A DNA stretch of 64,000 nucleotides, taken from Macrotrachela quadricornifera (taxonomy: Eukaryota > Rotifera > Eurotatoria > Philodinida > Philodinidae). Every line of letters begins with the position of its first letter. Position 1 is the first letter of the stretch. This document shows, one piece after another, positions 1 through 12,320 of this stretch. The notes beneath the pieces were generated by a model, which saw nothing but the letters and a program-made list of their open reading frames with translations, did no database searches and was not told the DNA's origin. Both the position numbers and the translations under genes were made by a program. Where the stretch lies: NCBI GenBank assembly GCA_022393335.1, contig JAJEKB010000542.1, forward strand, positions 404,005 to 468,004. The letters are read 5' to 3'.

Positions 1-3000
1 CATTTCTTGTTTTCAAAAAAACTATACATACGTTTATTTATGTCACAAGACTTTGGTCTCTATGTGACAGTTTATATTTTGTTTTTCGAATTATGAAATA
101 TTTAAAACAAAGGTATGATGAAATGAAGAAAGTCAATAATTCCAAAGTGTTTTTTTGCTTTTATTCATTTTTAAATATTGAGAGTATCGGAGACTAACGT
201 CTTTTACAAATATTTCAATATTTATTTAATTTTTTTCTAACTTAGCTCATAAGGAACACGAAGATTCTTTGGTAATATAAATTTTTTCTTTAATGTTTTG
301 ACACAGGTAAGGAAATTATGATGAATACGAAACACAGTACGTATAGTATTCGATCTTAAGATGTAGATTGCGATAATATCATCATTACATGGAAAAAATA
401 TTCAATAAAAGATATTTTTTATTTGCTCTTTGTGTTTTATTTTTTTGTTATTAAATAAAAATAAATAGCTGGGACAACTTTTCATAATCATATACTACGA
501 TAATCTCAAATCTTTTTCAAATTTTCTTCTTGTCTTTTCTTCATTTTCATCTCTAGATAAATCATTAACGATCCTTAATCAAAACTATAAGTAGATCATG
601 AGACATCAAAAAATAGTAATAAAATCTCTAAACAATTAATACAATTTCGAATATTTCTTTTCCTCAGAATATATTCAATTTGTAAAAATATTATACGTCA
701 TTTTCATTAAAGATCATAACTCAATCTGCATATTAAATGATGCATTCTTTTTGACTTCATAAACTCAATCATTTACATGAATTCGAATTTAACATTTAAT
801 AGAAAAACAAACAAAAATAAAACTGAAATTATTGCTTGCTACCAAGAAATGATCATATATTGGAACAAAAGTATTCTAATTAATGACAAAAAGAAATTCA
901 AAAAGATTTTAGTTTAAATAAATTTGAGCATTTATCATAGTACTGAATAGAACTCTATATTATACAATTAACTATAACAATGTAGAAAGCTATGTAGTAT
1001 AGTCTGAGATATAAATCGGTTTAAAAGGTTATAAGATGAAAATGAAGTCATTGAGTAAGAGAATAAAAACAAGATACAAAAAACATATGTTTAAGGTACT
1101 CTTATGAACCTTTTAAGTGAAGAATAAACCTTTCACACAGAAAATCCGAAAAATAATTTTAGTTGATCAAATACATTTACGAATGTTAGATAGTTTTTAC
1201 TTTAATTTTACAAACAATTAAGGGATTCATCATGAAAAAAACTTCGTATATAAAAATATTTGCTAAATTCTTTACAAAACGTACAGATTTTTATTATTTT
1301 AGATAGGTTCCATTATTTTGACAAATTTCATACATGAAACTTTTAGTAGCATTAGCAAATCTCAAAAATGCTGTAGTATGGAAAATTATAATTCAATATG
1401 TTTTGTAGAGGAAAGTTTCCTCTGCAAAATTAACCATCTCATATATCTTCACAATACAACCGTTTTGAGAAATATTAATCAACTTCTTATATTTACTGAG
1501 CAGAAAAACTTGCATTACAACGTTATTTAGTATTTTCGACTATAGCATTGCTACTTGCCAATAAAGTTCAAAAAATCTTTTTTTTATCAAAGTAATCAGC
1601 AAAAAGAGCTCTACAAAAAGTCCTACATGAAAAAGAACTTTTCCAAGTACTTTCCGTATTTTCGATTAACTTCTCATGGAACTGTTTATTAAAAATATCT
1701 TATTTGAAAGTTGTGTTCCTTGGACAAATCGATTTCATTACATGTCACAAAATAATGCAAACGATTTAAGATAATAAATATCTATGCACTTCCTAGAAAA
1801 TTTGATAAATAAATATCTTCATATAAATAGGGTTTTCTTCTATGATGAGTTATAGATGAAAAACATGTAAAATACTGAGAAGCCCATTTATTCTAGTCCA
1901 TCCGTTATAGTAATAAAAATACTAAATAATTATTTGATTTTATTGCGACAAAACATACTTGATATTACTGTGAATTGTGAAAGGCTATGATAAATTTTCA
2001 CTTAATAAAATGATCTGATATATGTTCTCTTACAGAAATAGTTAGTGATACCAGTCAAGTGTGTTTGATCTATTGTAAAATAAAAAATTCATGCGAAAAC
2101 TCAGAACAAAAACACAGACTAATCTGAGGATAAAAAATTGAGTTTACCAGACTGGTCGGATTGTTTATCATTACCAGCTGCAACTGTGCTAGTGTCAAAA
2201 ACAAAGACAAACCCATATCCGTTTACATATATATAAATATCATCTTATAAATAATTCGACCATGAGTTTAATATATTACTGCGAAGTAAAGTTTATCTCG
2301 ATACGTGTCATACGCCTTATAAAAGTCGACAGTGATCAGAGCATCCTGAATAAGACAAAAGAGTGGGTCACCTAATTTCCTCTTTGTTCTAGCAAATGTG
2401 CTACTCCTTTATTAGAAAATATCATTTAATTTTCGTTTAGGATTTTGGAACAATACTGCTATTCTTGCAAAAATTCAATTTTATATTTTAATTTTTAGTA
2501 ACGATAAAATTATAGTTAATATAGATTATATTCTAAAAAAAATGGAATCAACATAAATCTAGATAAAGTATAAAAATTCGATAAATAGTATAGGACTATG
2601 AATGACCCATCATTATTATAGAAAATTAGAGTTTTATTATAAAAAGCTCATAGTTTTTGATTCATGCGTTTTGCTTCTGCCCATCAGTGAATATATTGTA
2701 AAGATGATGTCATAAATTATCTGTCAATAGACAAAGCTAGTAGATTATTATCTTTCCTTCTTTTATATAATTCTTCATATCGTTTAGTTTCTAACTTTAA
2801 TGTTTTCTTTTTATATCAAAGACAAACAACTGGTAATCACTGATCTGCCTGAAGAAGAGAAACTAATTCTGAATTTTTGTTTCAACTCATTAATTCATCT
2901 ACAGAATTAGTTGATACACATGCAAATCAATCTATAATTGATCACTAAAATTGTGATGTTTATGTATACATATTAAAAGTTTTATTATTTAAAGAAAAAA

Positions 3001-5135
3001 GTTGTCTAAAACATTATATACGCATGAAGAGAAAAATCAAATTCTCGTACATAAATACATTAAATCAGAGCATTTTATGTTTAAAATAACCATATGTATA
3101 TATTAACAAAACAAAATTAGCAAGCATATATAAATTACAATTTAGACGATCTACAGCATCCTTTTTCTGCTTCCAGTAAACAATTATTTTAATACAATTA
3201 AACTATTGTGATACGTAGAAAAAAAATCATATCTAGTTAGAATCTATTGAACTTTTTAACTAACATAATTAAATTATAAATTATAAACTGAAGGTAGTCT
3301 AATATTGGATAAACTAATTATTCGATAATAGTATTTGATTAACTTTATTCAGAATAGAATAGATTCCTCTTCTACACGCAAGTTTCTGTATAATAAAAAT
3401 ACATATTCGAAAGAACTTATATATTATTGTCTTTTGGTAAATAATAGACTTTTTTTCATGTATCGCTTATTTCTTTATCAGCCTTTCATATATATGATGA
3501 CATATATATACCACACATATATTCGTTCATTACATATCATATTTCAATCAGATATATGAATAAAGATTAGAATTTTTTCTCAAAGTCTCCATTTATAGAA
3601 TACTGCAAATCATTTCTCCTTATTGTTATTAGCATTTCCAGAATATAGTAAATGACATATGGTAATGGATTATCATCTATAAAAACAGATAGTAATGTTT
3701 AATAGCTGCCTACTCATATTGCAGTATGTCATTACGACCCATTGTTATCTTTTTGAGATCAGAAGATGATCGATTTGTTTTTTTTTATTCATTGTATTTT
3801 TCGACGTATTATTTTGATATATTATAAGAATAATATTTTATTACTGAATCAAACAATAAAAAACACTTGTTACTCTTAATATTCTGATATTGATTGTCGT
3901 ATATTTGCAGTTATCAACTAAACAAAAGAAAGTACTTAAAAATAAATCGAATATCTAATGTATATTGCAGAATAAGAAATATTGTGTATGATATAGGAAT
4001 ATTTTGATAAATAATTTATTATAAAAAGAAACATTACATGAATTAATAGACAATCAATGTAAATTAATTAGTTCTCTATTAATATTAATTCATTTATAGT
4101 TTAATGCAATATTTTCACAGATTGTCAGTGACGTTAATGTTATTTTATATTAATCGTATACATTAAATATTGATTTAGATAGATGACAAAATTTTTTCTA
4201 ATGCGTAATATAGAATTTCTTCACTAAAATACAGAATATTTTCAAATGAAAATGTTTATCTATTATGAAACTTTTTCATATCATATAAAAGATTACGTCA
4301 GTTGAAAAATTATAGAACAAGAGAAAATAAAAAAAATTATTTGATTTTTTGTAAATATCATATAGATAATGTATATTTAGTTGTTTTTTTTAGGTTATTT
4401 ATGTAGAAAATAATATTCCGTAATAAAAAAAAAGATAATAAAATAATTTCGAAATATTTAAAACTAGATGACTAACTATATTGTTGACATAAGTAAATAT
4501 TAAGTGGTAAAATATTTTTAGTGAAAATTTCCTTTTCAATTTTGTTATTGGTAAACATAAAATGATAGAATATTTTTATCATCTATTCGACAGCTGTTCG
4601 AACGATAGTTACATTGATTTCTATTCCTGTTCTTCCTTTTTTTCGACATAATACCAGCTGTTTTACTTTACATGAATCATCATCTTTCATTGGTTATTTT
4701 ATTCTCCAATTATTAAACTATATCTCATCTATCTTTTAAACTACAAATGCATTTAGTTTAATGTCCATTGCATAATCTCGTGATTCAAAATTTTTATTTC
4801 AAACATTCATCTTGTTTTCTTTTTTATTTTCTATAATATCTTTTGTTATTCTCTATCTAAATAAAATATCATTGGTAAAGAATGAAAAACAGTCGTCGTA
4901 GTGGCCAATTTTATCTTCAAAAGGCTGCTTATAACGTAAACGTATACACTAGTCATCATCATCATCATCATTATTTTACTTTTACCTGTCCTTTTTTCGA
5001 GTTGATTTTTGTACTTTGATTCTTATATCATATCTTGTCTTTTAGATCAAAAAGAGATCTCTCGTTTTTTCTCATTCACTATTCATTATTTTTGAATATC
5101 AGATACACAAAACACAAAAAAATACGTAATACAAG
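1..5135. other. Intergenic, no gene seen
   Basis: This 5.1 kb stretch is AT-rich with stop codons in all frames. The two short open frames in it (near 1318 and 3335) have no recognisable domain and no splice partners. It holds a short (CAT)n run at about 4953-4972 and an imperfect 25-bp hairpin at about 1405-1430. The last few hundred bases should contain the RAB1 promoter and 5' UTR, but I cannot point to a defined element. Confidence 0.6.
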
Positions 5136-6114
<979 letters not shown>

Positions 6115-6838
6115 AAAAAAAAATTTAAAGAAAAAATATATATACATATATACGCCGGCTGATATTTATGCACACTTAACTAATCTATATTCTACATTTT
6201 TTTTTGCGATCCTTGAAACTTTCTTTTCTTTTTTTTGATTTTTTTTTTTCGATGTCGTTCCTTCTTTTTCGCACAAATAAACCAAACAACAACAACAACA
6301 ATTTGTCTGTGGAAAATAAAAATCGAATAAAAGAAACCATCAAAATTTTTGTTTGTTTTTGTTCTTCTTTGCTTGCAGTCAATTAGTATGACTGATGAAA
6401 TATAGGAAAACCTACACTATTAAATTCCATATTCTTTTCTTTCTTTCATCTGTTGCCTATGATTTGTTTTTGAATTTGTTCTATTTTTTTTAATCAGAAA
6501 AACAAACAAAAAGCGCGTAGCAACAGTCAAAGGTATTTTCGTTTTTTTTTTTTTTTCGTTTCTTTTCTTTTATTTTGCGTTCGTCTTGTCTCTTTGTTTT
6601 TTAAATATGTTGGTGATCATAAAAAATATCTTTCTTTTTATCTTTTATTGCTTGTTCTAATATCTTCTTTTCTTTTTTTTTCTTTTTACATATATCATCC
6701 ATATTGTTTATTTGTCTCTCATTCTCTTTTTTCTTTAGTCGGCAATAAAAAGAAGAAAAATAAAAAAAAATGAATAAACAAAATGATTTTTTTTATCGTA
6801 ATATTTTCCTTTTTAGAAATTTCTACTTTATATTCATT
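6115..6838 (+). other. RAB1 3' UTR and TXNL1 upstream region
   Basis: Very T-rich, low-complexity DNA. AATAAA-type signals occur near 6275, which may end the RAB1 transcript. Overlapping short open frames on both strands (6185-6386) are by-products of T/A runs. An in-frame ATG at 6770 precedes the TXNL1 start by 69 bases, but the 23 residues it would add are unlike any thioredoxin, and there is a possible acceptor TTTTAG at 6811-6816, so I treat this part as UTR. Confidence 0.5.
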
Positions 6839-8154
6839 ATGCCGGTACGAGAAATTTCTAATGATAGTCTTAATGGTGAACTAACATCAGCTGGTGATAA
6901 ACTTGTTATAGTCGATTTTTTTGCCACATGGTTTGTATTTTTTTTGGTATTTTATTTATTTATTTAATAGATTATTTCATTTTTAGGTGTGGTCCATGTA
7001 AAAATATTGCACCACATATTGAGCATTTGAGTAGTCAATATCCAAATGCTGTCTTCCTTAAAGCAGATGTTGAAAAATGCACAGTATGAATATAATTTTG
7101 ATTATTTATTCATATATATGTATCTGGTAAATATTATTTTATTAATAGAGTGAAGCAGCAAAATATTCAATTAAAGCTATGCCAACATTTGTTTTTTTTC
7201 AACATGGCAAAGAAGTTGCACGTTTACAAGGTGCTAGTAAAGATCCAATTGAACAAACAATTAAAAAATTTTATAAAGATACACCAACAAAAGACGCTGG
7301 ATATGTAAATAAAAAGATCAAAATTTTTTTTTAATTTTTTAATTTTTTTTTGTATGATCTTTATAGACAGATTTAAAACCATTTATTGAAGAAAGAAGTT
7401 GTACGGCTTTAAATGAAATTGATAAATGGCAGAATGCTGTACTCGGTAATCAACCAGGCATGTTTAGATCAGATGAAGATGATCCAGAAGTAAAACATTT
7501 TAATTTATATAGAACAATTTTCAATAATTATTTATTTATTTATTTATTCATCATTTAGTTAATACTTCATATAGCATTTAATCAAATCGTAAAAGTTCAT
7601 TCAATTGCTATTGAAGCATCAGAAGGTTAAATAAATATTTCTGTTATATTTTTTTTATAATAATTTAATTTATAGAGAATGGTCCAAAAACTGTGAAATT
7701 ATTTATAAATCGACAAGCAATTGATTTTAATGATGCAAAAAGTAGTGAAGCAGTACAAACACTTGAGTATATTGAAAAAGTTTTTATTTTATTTATCTAG
7801 TATTTTTTTAATTCGAATAGATTTGAAAAGAAGCATATTACTGATGGTTCACCTGTTGAATTAAGATTTGTTAAATTTCAAAGTGTTCAATCACTTTCAG
7901 TAAACAATTTTTATCCATTATTATATATTATATAAAGTATTTTTCTATAAAAATTTAGCTTTTCTTTGCAAATAATCAATCAGGTTCTGATCAAACAATT
8001 ATTAAATCTATTACTTTCTATGGAACACCTATTGTAACAACAAATATGAAAGATTTTAAAAAAGTAAATAAAAAAAAGAAATATTTTAAGTTAAATTTTA
8101 TTCTTTATTCTTTATTAAATATAGGCGGAAGGTATACCAGTGGCTAATGCGTAA
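6839..8154 (+). CDS. TXNL1: Thioredoxin-like protein 1 (thioredoxin + PITH)
   Basis: Nine exons: 6839-6930, 6987-7083, 7149-7304, 7367-7489, 7559-7625, 7676-7766, 7821-7899, 7959-8063 and 8125-8154, giving 279 residues (vertebrate TXNL1 is about 289). Residues 1-105 are a thioredoxin fold with the redox motif WCGPC, split by intron 1, and the cis-proline loop KAMPTF. Residues about 125-270 are a PITH domain, including LNEIDKWQNAVLGN, FNQIVKVHSIAIEA and the FFANNQSGSDQT region. TXNL1 is a cytosolic redox protein that docks on the 26S proteasome lid through PITH (known for the family). The start at 6839 gives the MPV... beginning expected for the family. Both active cysteines are kept. The gene lies head-to-tail behind RAB1. 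Confidence 0.95.
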
Positions 8155-8650
8155 TATTATTCAACAGATATAAATACGAATATTTTCATTTTCAATCGAT
8201 ATTTCATGTTATATGTTTCTTTATTCTTTTGTTATCGATAAGTTTAAAACAAGACAAAAAAATTGATTGAATATCATTATTATAAAAAAAAAGACATAAT
8301 CATGAGATCTTAAAAATATGTGTTTTCTCACAAACAAATCAAGGTCAAATGGTAGTTACTATTACATATTAGAAAAATACTTTAGCTAAATAGAGACATC
8401 TACTTTTTTCTTTTCTATTCTTTCTTCAAATGATGATAATATTTTTGAATATGAACAGTTCTGCTCAATGTTAGATTCCTATATTTATTTAAATAGGAAT
8501 GAAATTGAATATACATGTATATTATTACAACTGTTAGCATTTAAAGCAAGAAAATAAAGTACTCTTATATAGATACAAGAATTAACACATATATTTAAAA
8601 TGGTTTTGTCCGTATTGCACTTCGTAATCAAAATGATTTATGACGGAATA
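8155..8650. other. TXNL1 3' flank
   Basis: AT-rich non-coding sequence that should include the TXNL1 3' UTR. No further gene or repeat is visible before the inverted-repeat element starts. Confidence 0.5.
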
Positions 8651-9630
8651 TATTTAGATGTTCAAGCATTTTTAGAGTCCACCTTTTGTTCTTAAGTAAA
8701 TCTCAATGAGGTATAAAAAACCTAAAAAGGGTTCATTTTCTCGTGTCTTTGTTCGCGAAATATCAAATTTCTACGATATATATATATGAAAACAAATAAT
8801 GAAACAATAAATAATTGTTTTCTGAAGAATAAGTAGAGTAAACTTTTTTCAATTTCGTACACTGCTCGTCTAATCTGTTCTAAGTTAAAAGTTATATTAA
8901 ATCTCATCAACGACACTTCTACTTGTTGTTCATCAGTTCAAAGGACATTCAAAAACCCGTCACTTGGTCAACAGAAACATATCCTACTTATCTCAGACTG
9001 TTAAAGACGACAAGCAGTCAAAAAAAGAATCATAGGATCGTACTCCCAGACGCATAAGACTTGAAGTATCGAAGAAAACAACAAATCAAATTCAGCCATT
9101 GAATGTGTTTTTCAATAGACAAATGAATGTAATTATGTGTTGCTCGATGGACTTGACAGCGACATTAGCGAACGTAATAATATCCTTCATCTCACGTCTT
9201 TAAATCATAATCAACTCTCTTCTGAAGCTTTTCGTCGACTGATCTAATACAATTAGTATGCTGAATGTTGTATCTCTCTGCGATGCGACTCCTTTTATCT
9301 GTTGCAACTAGTGTGACAAATCACTTTCACTTATCTTTTTCAGTCAGACTTTTGTGGTTTAAAATAATAACAGAAATAAAAATGAAAATTTTTTATGTTT
9401 TTTGAACTGATGAACAACAAGTAGAAGTGTCGTTGATGAGATTTAATATAACTTTTAATTTAGAACAGATTACATGAGTTATGTACGAAATTGAAAAAAG
9501 TTTCATTCTCTAGTACGCTACTATTCTTCAGAAAACAATTATTTATTGTTTCATTATCTGTTTTCATATATATATATATCGTAGAATTAAAGGTAAAAGG
9601 TGGGCTCTAAAATGCTTGAACACCTAAATA
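8651..9630. mobile_element. Long inverted-repeat (foldback/MITE-like) element
   Basis: The left arm, about 8651-8950, reappears inverted at about 9394-9630. Matching blocks include GTTGTTCATCAGTTCAAA, the stretch AGTAGAAGTGTCGTTGATGA with its neighbours, the run around GAAAACAATTATTTATTGTT, and the outer ends with GTTCAAGCATTTTAGAG. The left arm is about 60 bases longer, through an insertion near 8695-8760. The roughly 440-base centre has no open frame. Length and arm structure suit a non-autonomous foldback DNA element. I found no clear target-site duplication, so the class is open. Confidence 0.65.
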
Positions 9631-9959
9631 GGTTTCCTCGTTAATTTCAATGGTACGCATCATTATACTCAGGATGTATGAACCTTAACTTTTTCGAACA
9701 GAAGATCACTACTACCTTATTTGTATACTGTTTTATTGGTGCTACAACTTCGTACATGGTTAGACATGATTGTTAATTTCTTGTAACTTGGAATTTTTCT
9801 TACATCTTGAGTAGGTGTGAAATCTATCGATGTGGCGAGTGATGACTTCTTTTATATTTGTTCATGCAATCAATGTTTTTGTAATTGTTGCTTATTTTCT
9901 AAACTATGTTTGATACTTAAATTTTTGGACAATGATGAAAATATCTGATGATGCTGTCT

Positions 9960-10310
9960 TAAATTGCGTATATGACCATCAATAGCTTACTGTTACTATT
10001 ATTCATCCGATTAGCATGTCCAAACCAATGAAATTTGTTTCGTCTTATAATATTAACAAGGTATGGGTGTCCAGTAAGTTTCCACAATTATTTATTGAAT
10101 ACTCTATCATTAAAGTTAACATCGATAATTCTACGTAAACATTTGTGATAAAAGATCAATAAACATCGTTCTTGTACTTTTGTCAACTTCCACATCTTAT
10201 TTTCGTACAACAGAACTGGCATCACATAGGCTGGACATATTCTGAGTTTGGCTTGAATAGAGACTGTTTTTCTAGGTTGTATTATGTGACATAGTATATT
10301 GAATACTCTT
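9960..10310 (-). pseudogene. Non-LTR retrotransposon (LINE) reverse-transcriptase C-terminal remnant
   Basis: Read on the minus strand, this segment encodes the usual end of a LINE ORF2 just past the RT core: LRICPAYVMPVLLYENKMW, then LTKVQERCL, CLRRIIDVNFNDRV and, after an in-frame stop, LWKLTGHPYLVNIIRR and KFHWFGHANRM. The R..RW.GH..RM ending and the LP.LLYG..W.LTK block are established signatures of Jockey/CR1/RTE-type elements. No RT catalytic (YADD) region lies next to it, and the downstream 9700-9960 continuation is open only in pieces, so this is a dead 3' fragment. It sits next to the inverted-repeat element. Confidence 0.7.
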
Positions 10311-11026
10311 GTTCCACTAAAACATTCCTAGTTATACAAATAATACATGTAAATTTTGATTGCTCAATACAAAATTGATACATCCAATTAAAAATGTCTT
10401 TAATAGAGCTTGTTCTTTTCTTTTTTTTTATTAAATATCAAAACAACAACAGATTTAGTGATAGTTGAATATAATTACAGTTTAGTATTATTGTTTCCAA
10501 TCAATGATAATAAACCAAATAAAAATTCTTTTTTATTAATATTTTTGTACAAAAAAAATTTGATATTTAAAGTATTAGACTATAATTATAAATCTTAGTT
10601 TTATTCAGTTATTTGAATATAAGGATTTCATTAATTAGCTTACTCAATATAAACTTAGTTAATTCAAATATTGTTCGATATTTTCTCTCTGATATAATAA
10701 CCTTTTTGGATGATGCAAACAAACAAATTTTGTTTATTTTGATCAAAAATATACAAAATCATAGTTAATATAATATTGAATGACAAAATTTTATTCGATT
10801 TTGTTTCAATTTGATACAAATCATAATAAACAAAAAAAAAATCTATGTTATACATTAAAGAATGGACCAATTAAGTCCTATATTTTTTTATTTATCTTAG
10901 TTATATTAATATTTATATAAATGAAAACACTCACACACATACACACAATATGCAACGAAGAAAGAAAGAGAGAAAGAAAAAAAGAGAGAGAAAGTAGTTT
11001 ATTTTGCAAAAGAAAATCCTTACATA
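10311..11026. other. Intergenic, 3' side of DMRT gene
   Basis: AT-rich. Short open frames at 10410 and 10664 have no domain. A purine-rich GAAAGAGAGA run lies at about 10960-11000, just beyond the DMRT stop, and would be in its 3' UTR as a C/T tract. Nothing else is seen. Confidence 0.45.
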
Positions 11027-11396
11027 TTAATTTGTTGATGATGGTGATGATGATGATGATGGTGGTGCAACAAGTTTACATGTACAAAATGGTAATATAC
11101 ATCGATGATGTGATTGATGTCTTGGTACAGCTCCTATTGATGTTGTTCGTGATAGAATACTCATAGATGTTGATGATGAAATTGGTGGTGGTGGTGGATG
11201 ATGAAAATAAAGTGGATGAGGTGGAGGATATGGTGCAGCAAGAAGACGATTTTGATGATGATGATGATGATTGAAATAATTTGATGCCATTATTGGACTG
11301 AATGCTGATTTACCTGCTTCTGAATAGACACTAGCAATAATATGTTTAACAGCTTCAGACATTTCATGTTGATTTGATGGAAGAGGGAAAAGTTGA

Positions 11397-11429
<33 letters not shown>

Positions 11430-12320
11430 AGTATTTGTTGATTTGTAACTGCTTCTTTTGATACTGATGATAACGATGGTGAAATAGGTGATGTTCGATG
11501 ATCAGAACCTGCTTCATCTGTCGATCGAACAGCAGGTGGTGAAGTACATGCTGGTTTTGTTAAATGATTATCAGGTGGTGATGATGGATGAGGACTTTTG
11601 CTATTTGTATCTTCATCATCACCATCTTTACCATTCATTCTATTATATGTTGGAGTTTTTTCAACAGTAACAACTTAAAAAACAAAAAAAAAAAAGAATT
11701 TTATTTTTGAAATATTATAATTATTTATATATTTACCATCATTTGAATTTTCTTCATCATTACTTGTATCACCTTCTTCATCAGCTAATATTGTTGATGT
11801 TGTTGCTAAACCTTCAGCAGATGCATTAAGTGATCTTCGCAATGCTAAAATTGCTTCTGGTGGTGTACCATAAATAGCACTTAATTCTCGAGCATCATTT
11901 TCTTCCTGTGCTTGTTGTCGTCGTAAAGCAACCTTTAAAAGAGAATAGAAAAATAATACGAATTTTTTTTATATTTAATAAATTTACCTGTGCAGCCATA
12001 ACACGTTGTCTTTCAGCAATAAGTGTACATTTTGCACAAATACAATCTTTCCAATTACAATAACGTTTATGACCTTTTAATGCAGATACAACACCATGAT
12101 TTCTACAACGTGCACATTTTGGTGTACGTTGATAACGTTCAGTTGCACGTAATAAAAGTGCATGAGGTAAATAACGTGGAAAAGCTGAAGATGTTGTAGT
12201 TGTTGTTGTTGATGATGATGATGATGATGATGATGATTGTTGATGCTTATGATTTGTATTCATATTTGTATTTTTATTCATTTTTTTTGTATTATTACGA
12301 GATGATGGACTTGTACTCAT
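11027..12320 (-). CDS. DMRTA: DM-domain transcription factor, DMRTA/dmrt99B-like
   Basis: Three exons on the minus strand: 12320-11988, 11932-11737 and 11673-11027, giving 391 residues. Residues about 63-110 are a DM domain with all zinc ligands: [18 protein letters not shown] and [19 protein letters not shown]. It binds DNA through intertwined zinc sites and acts in sexual development and neurogenesis (family knowledge). The next exon continues [12 protein letters not shown] and [15 protein letters not shown], resembling the AREL.LLYGTAEG block of DMRTA and Drosophila dmrt99B; the DMA motif itself is not evident. Low-complexity tracts are strong: Ser/Thr at residues 29-43, a 10-12 residue polyglutamine (near 11400-11430) and several His runs. 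The start is the first ATG in the exon, and an upstream in-frame Met is absent. Exact subfamily needs a tree. Confidence 0.9.

Noticed and set aside
6185..6386. Overlapping open frames on both strands after RAB1
   Set aside because: They come from T/A-rich low-complexity 3' UTR sequence and have no domain content.
10921..11166. Plus-strand frame starting MKTLTHIHTICNEE
   Set aside because: It is the antisense of the DMRT 3' UTR and last codons, built on GAAAGA and GATGATG simple repeats.
11290..11670. Extra frames over the DMRT last exon on both strands
   Set aside because: They are shadows of CAA/CAT repeats; the DMRT frame is the one continuous with the DM domain exons.
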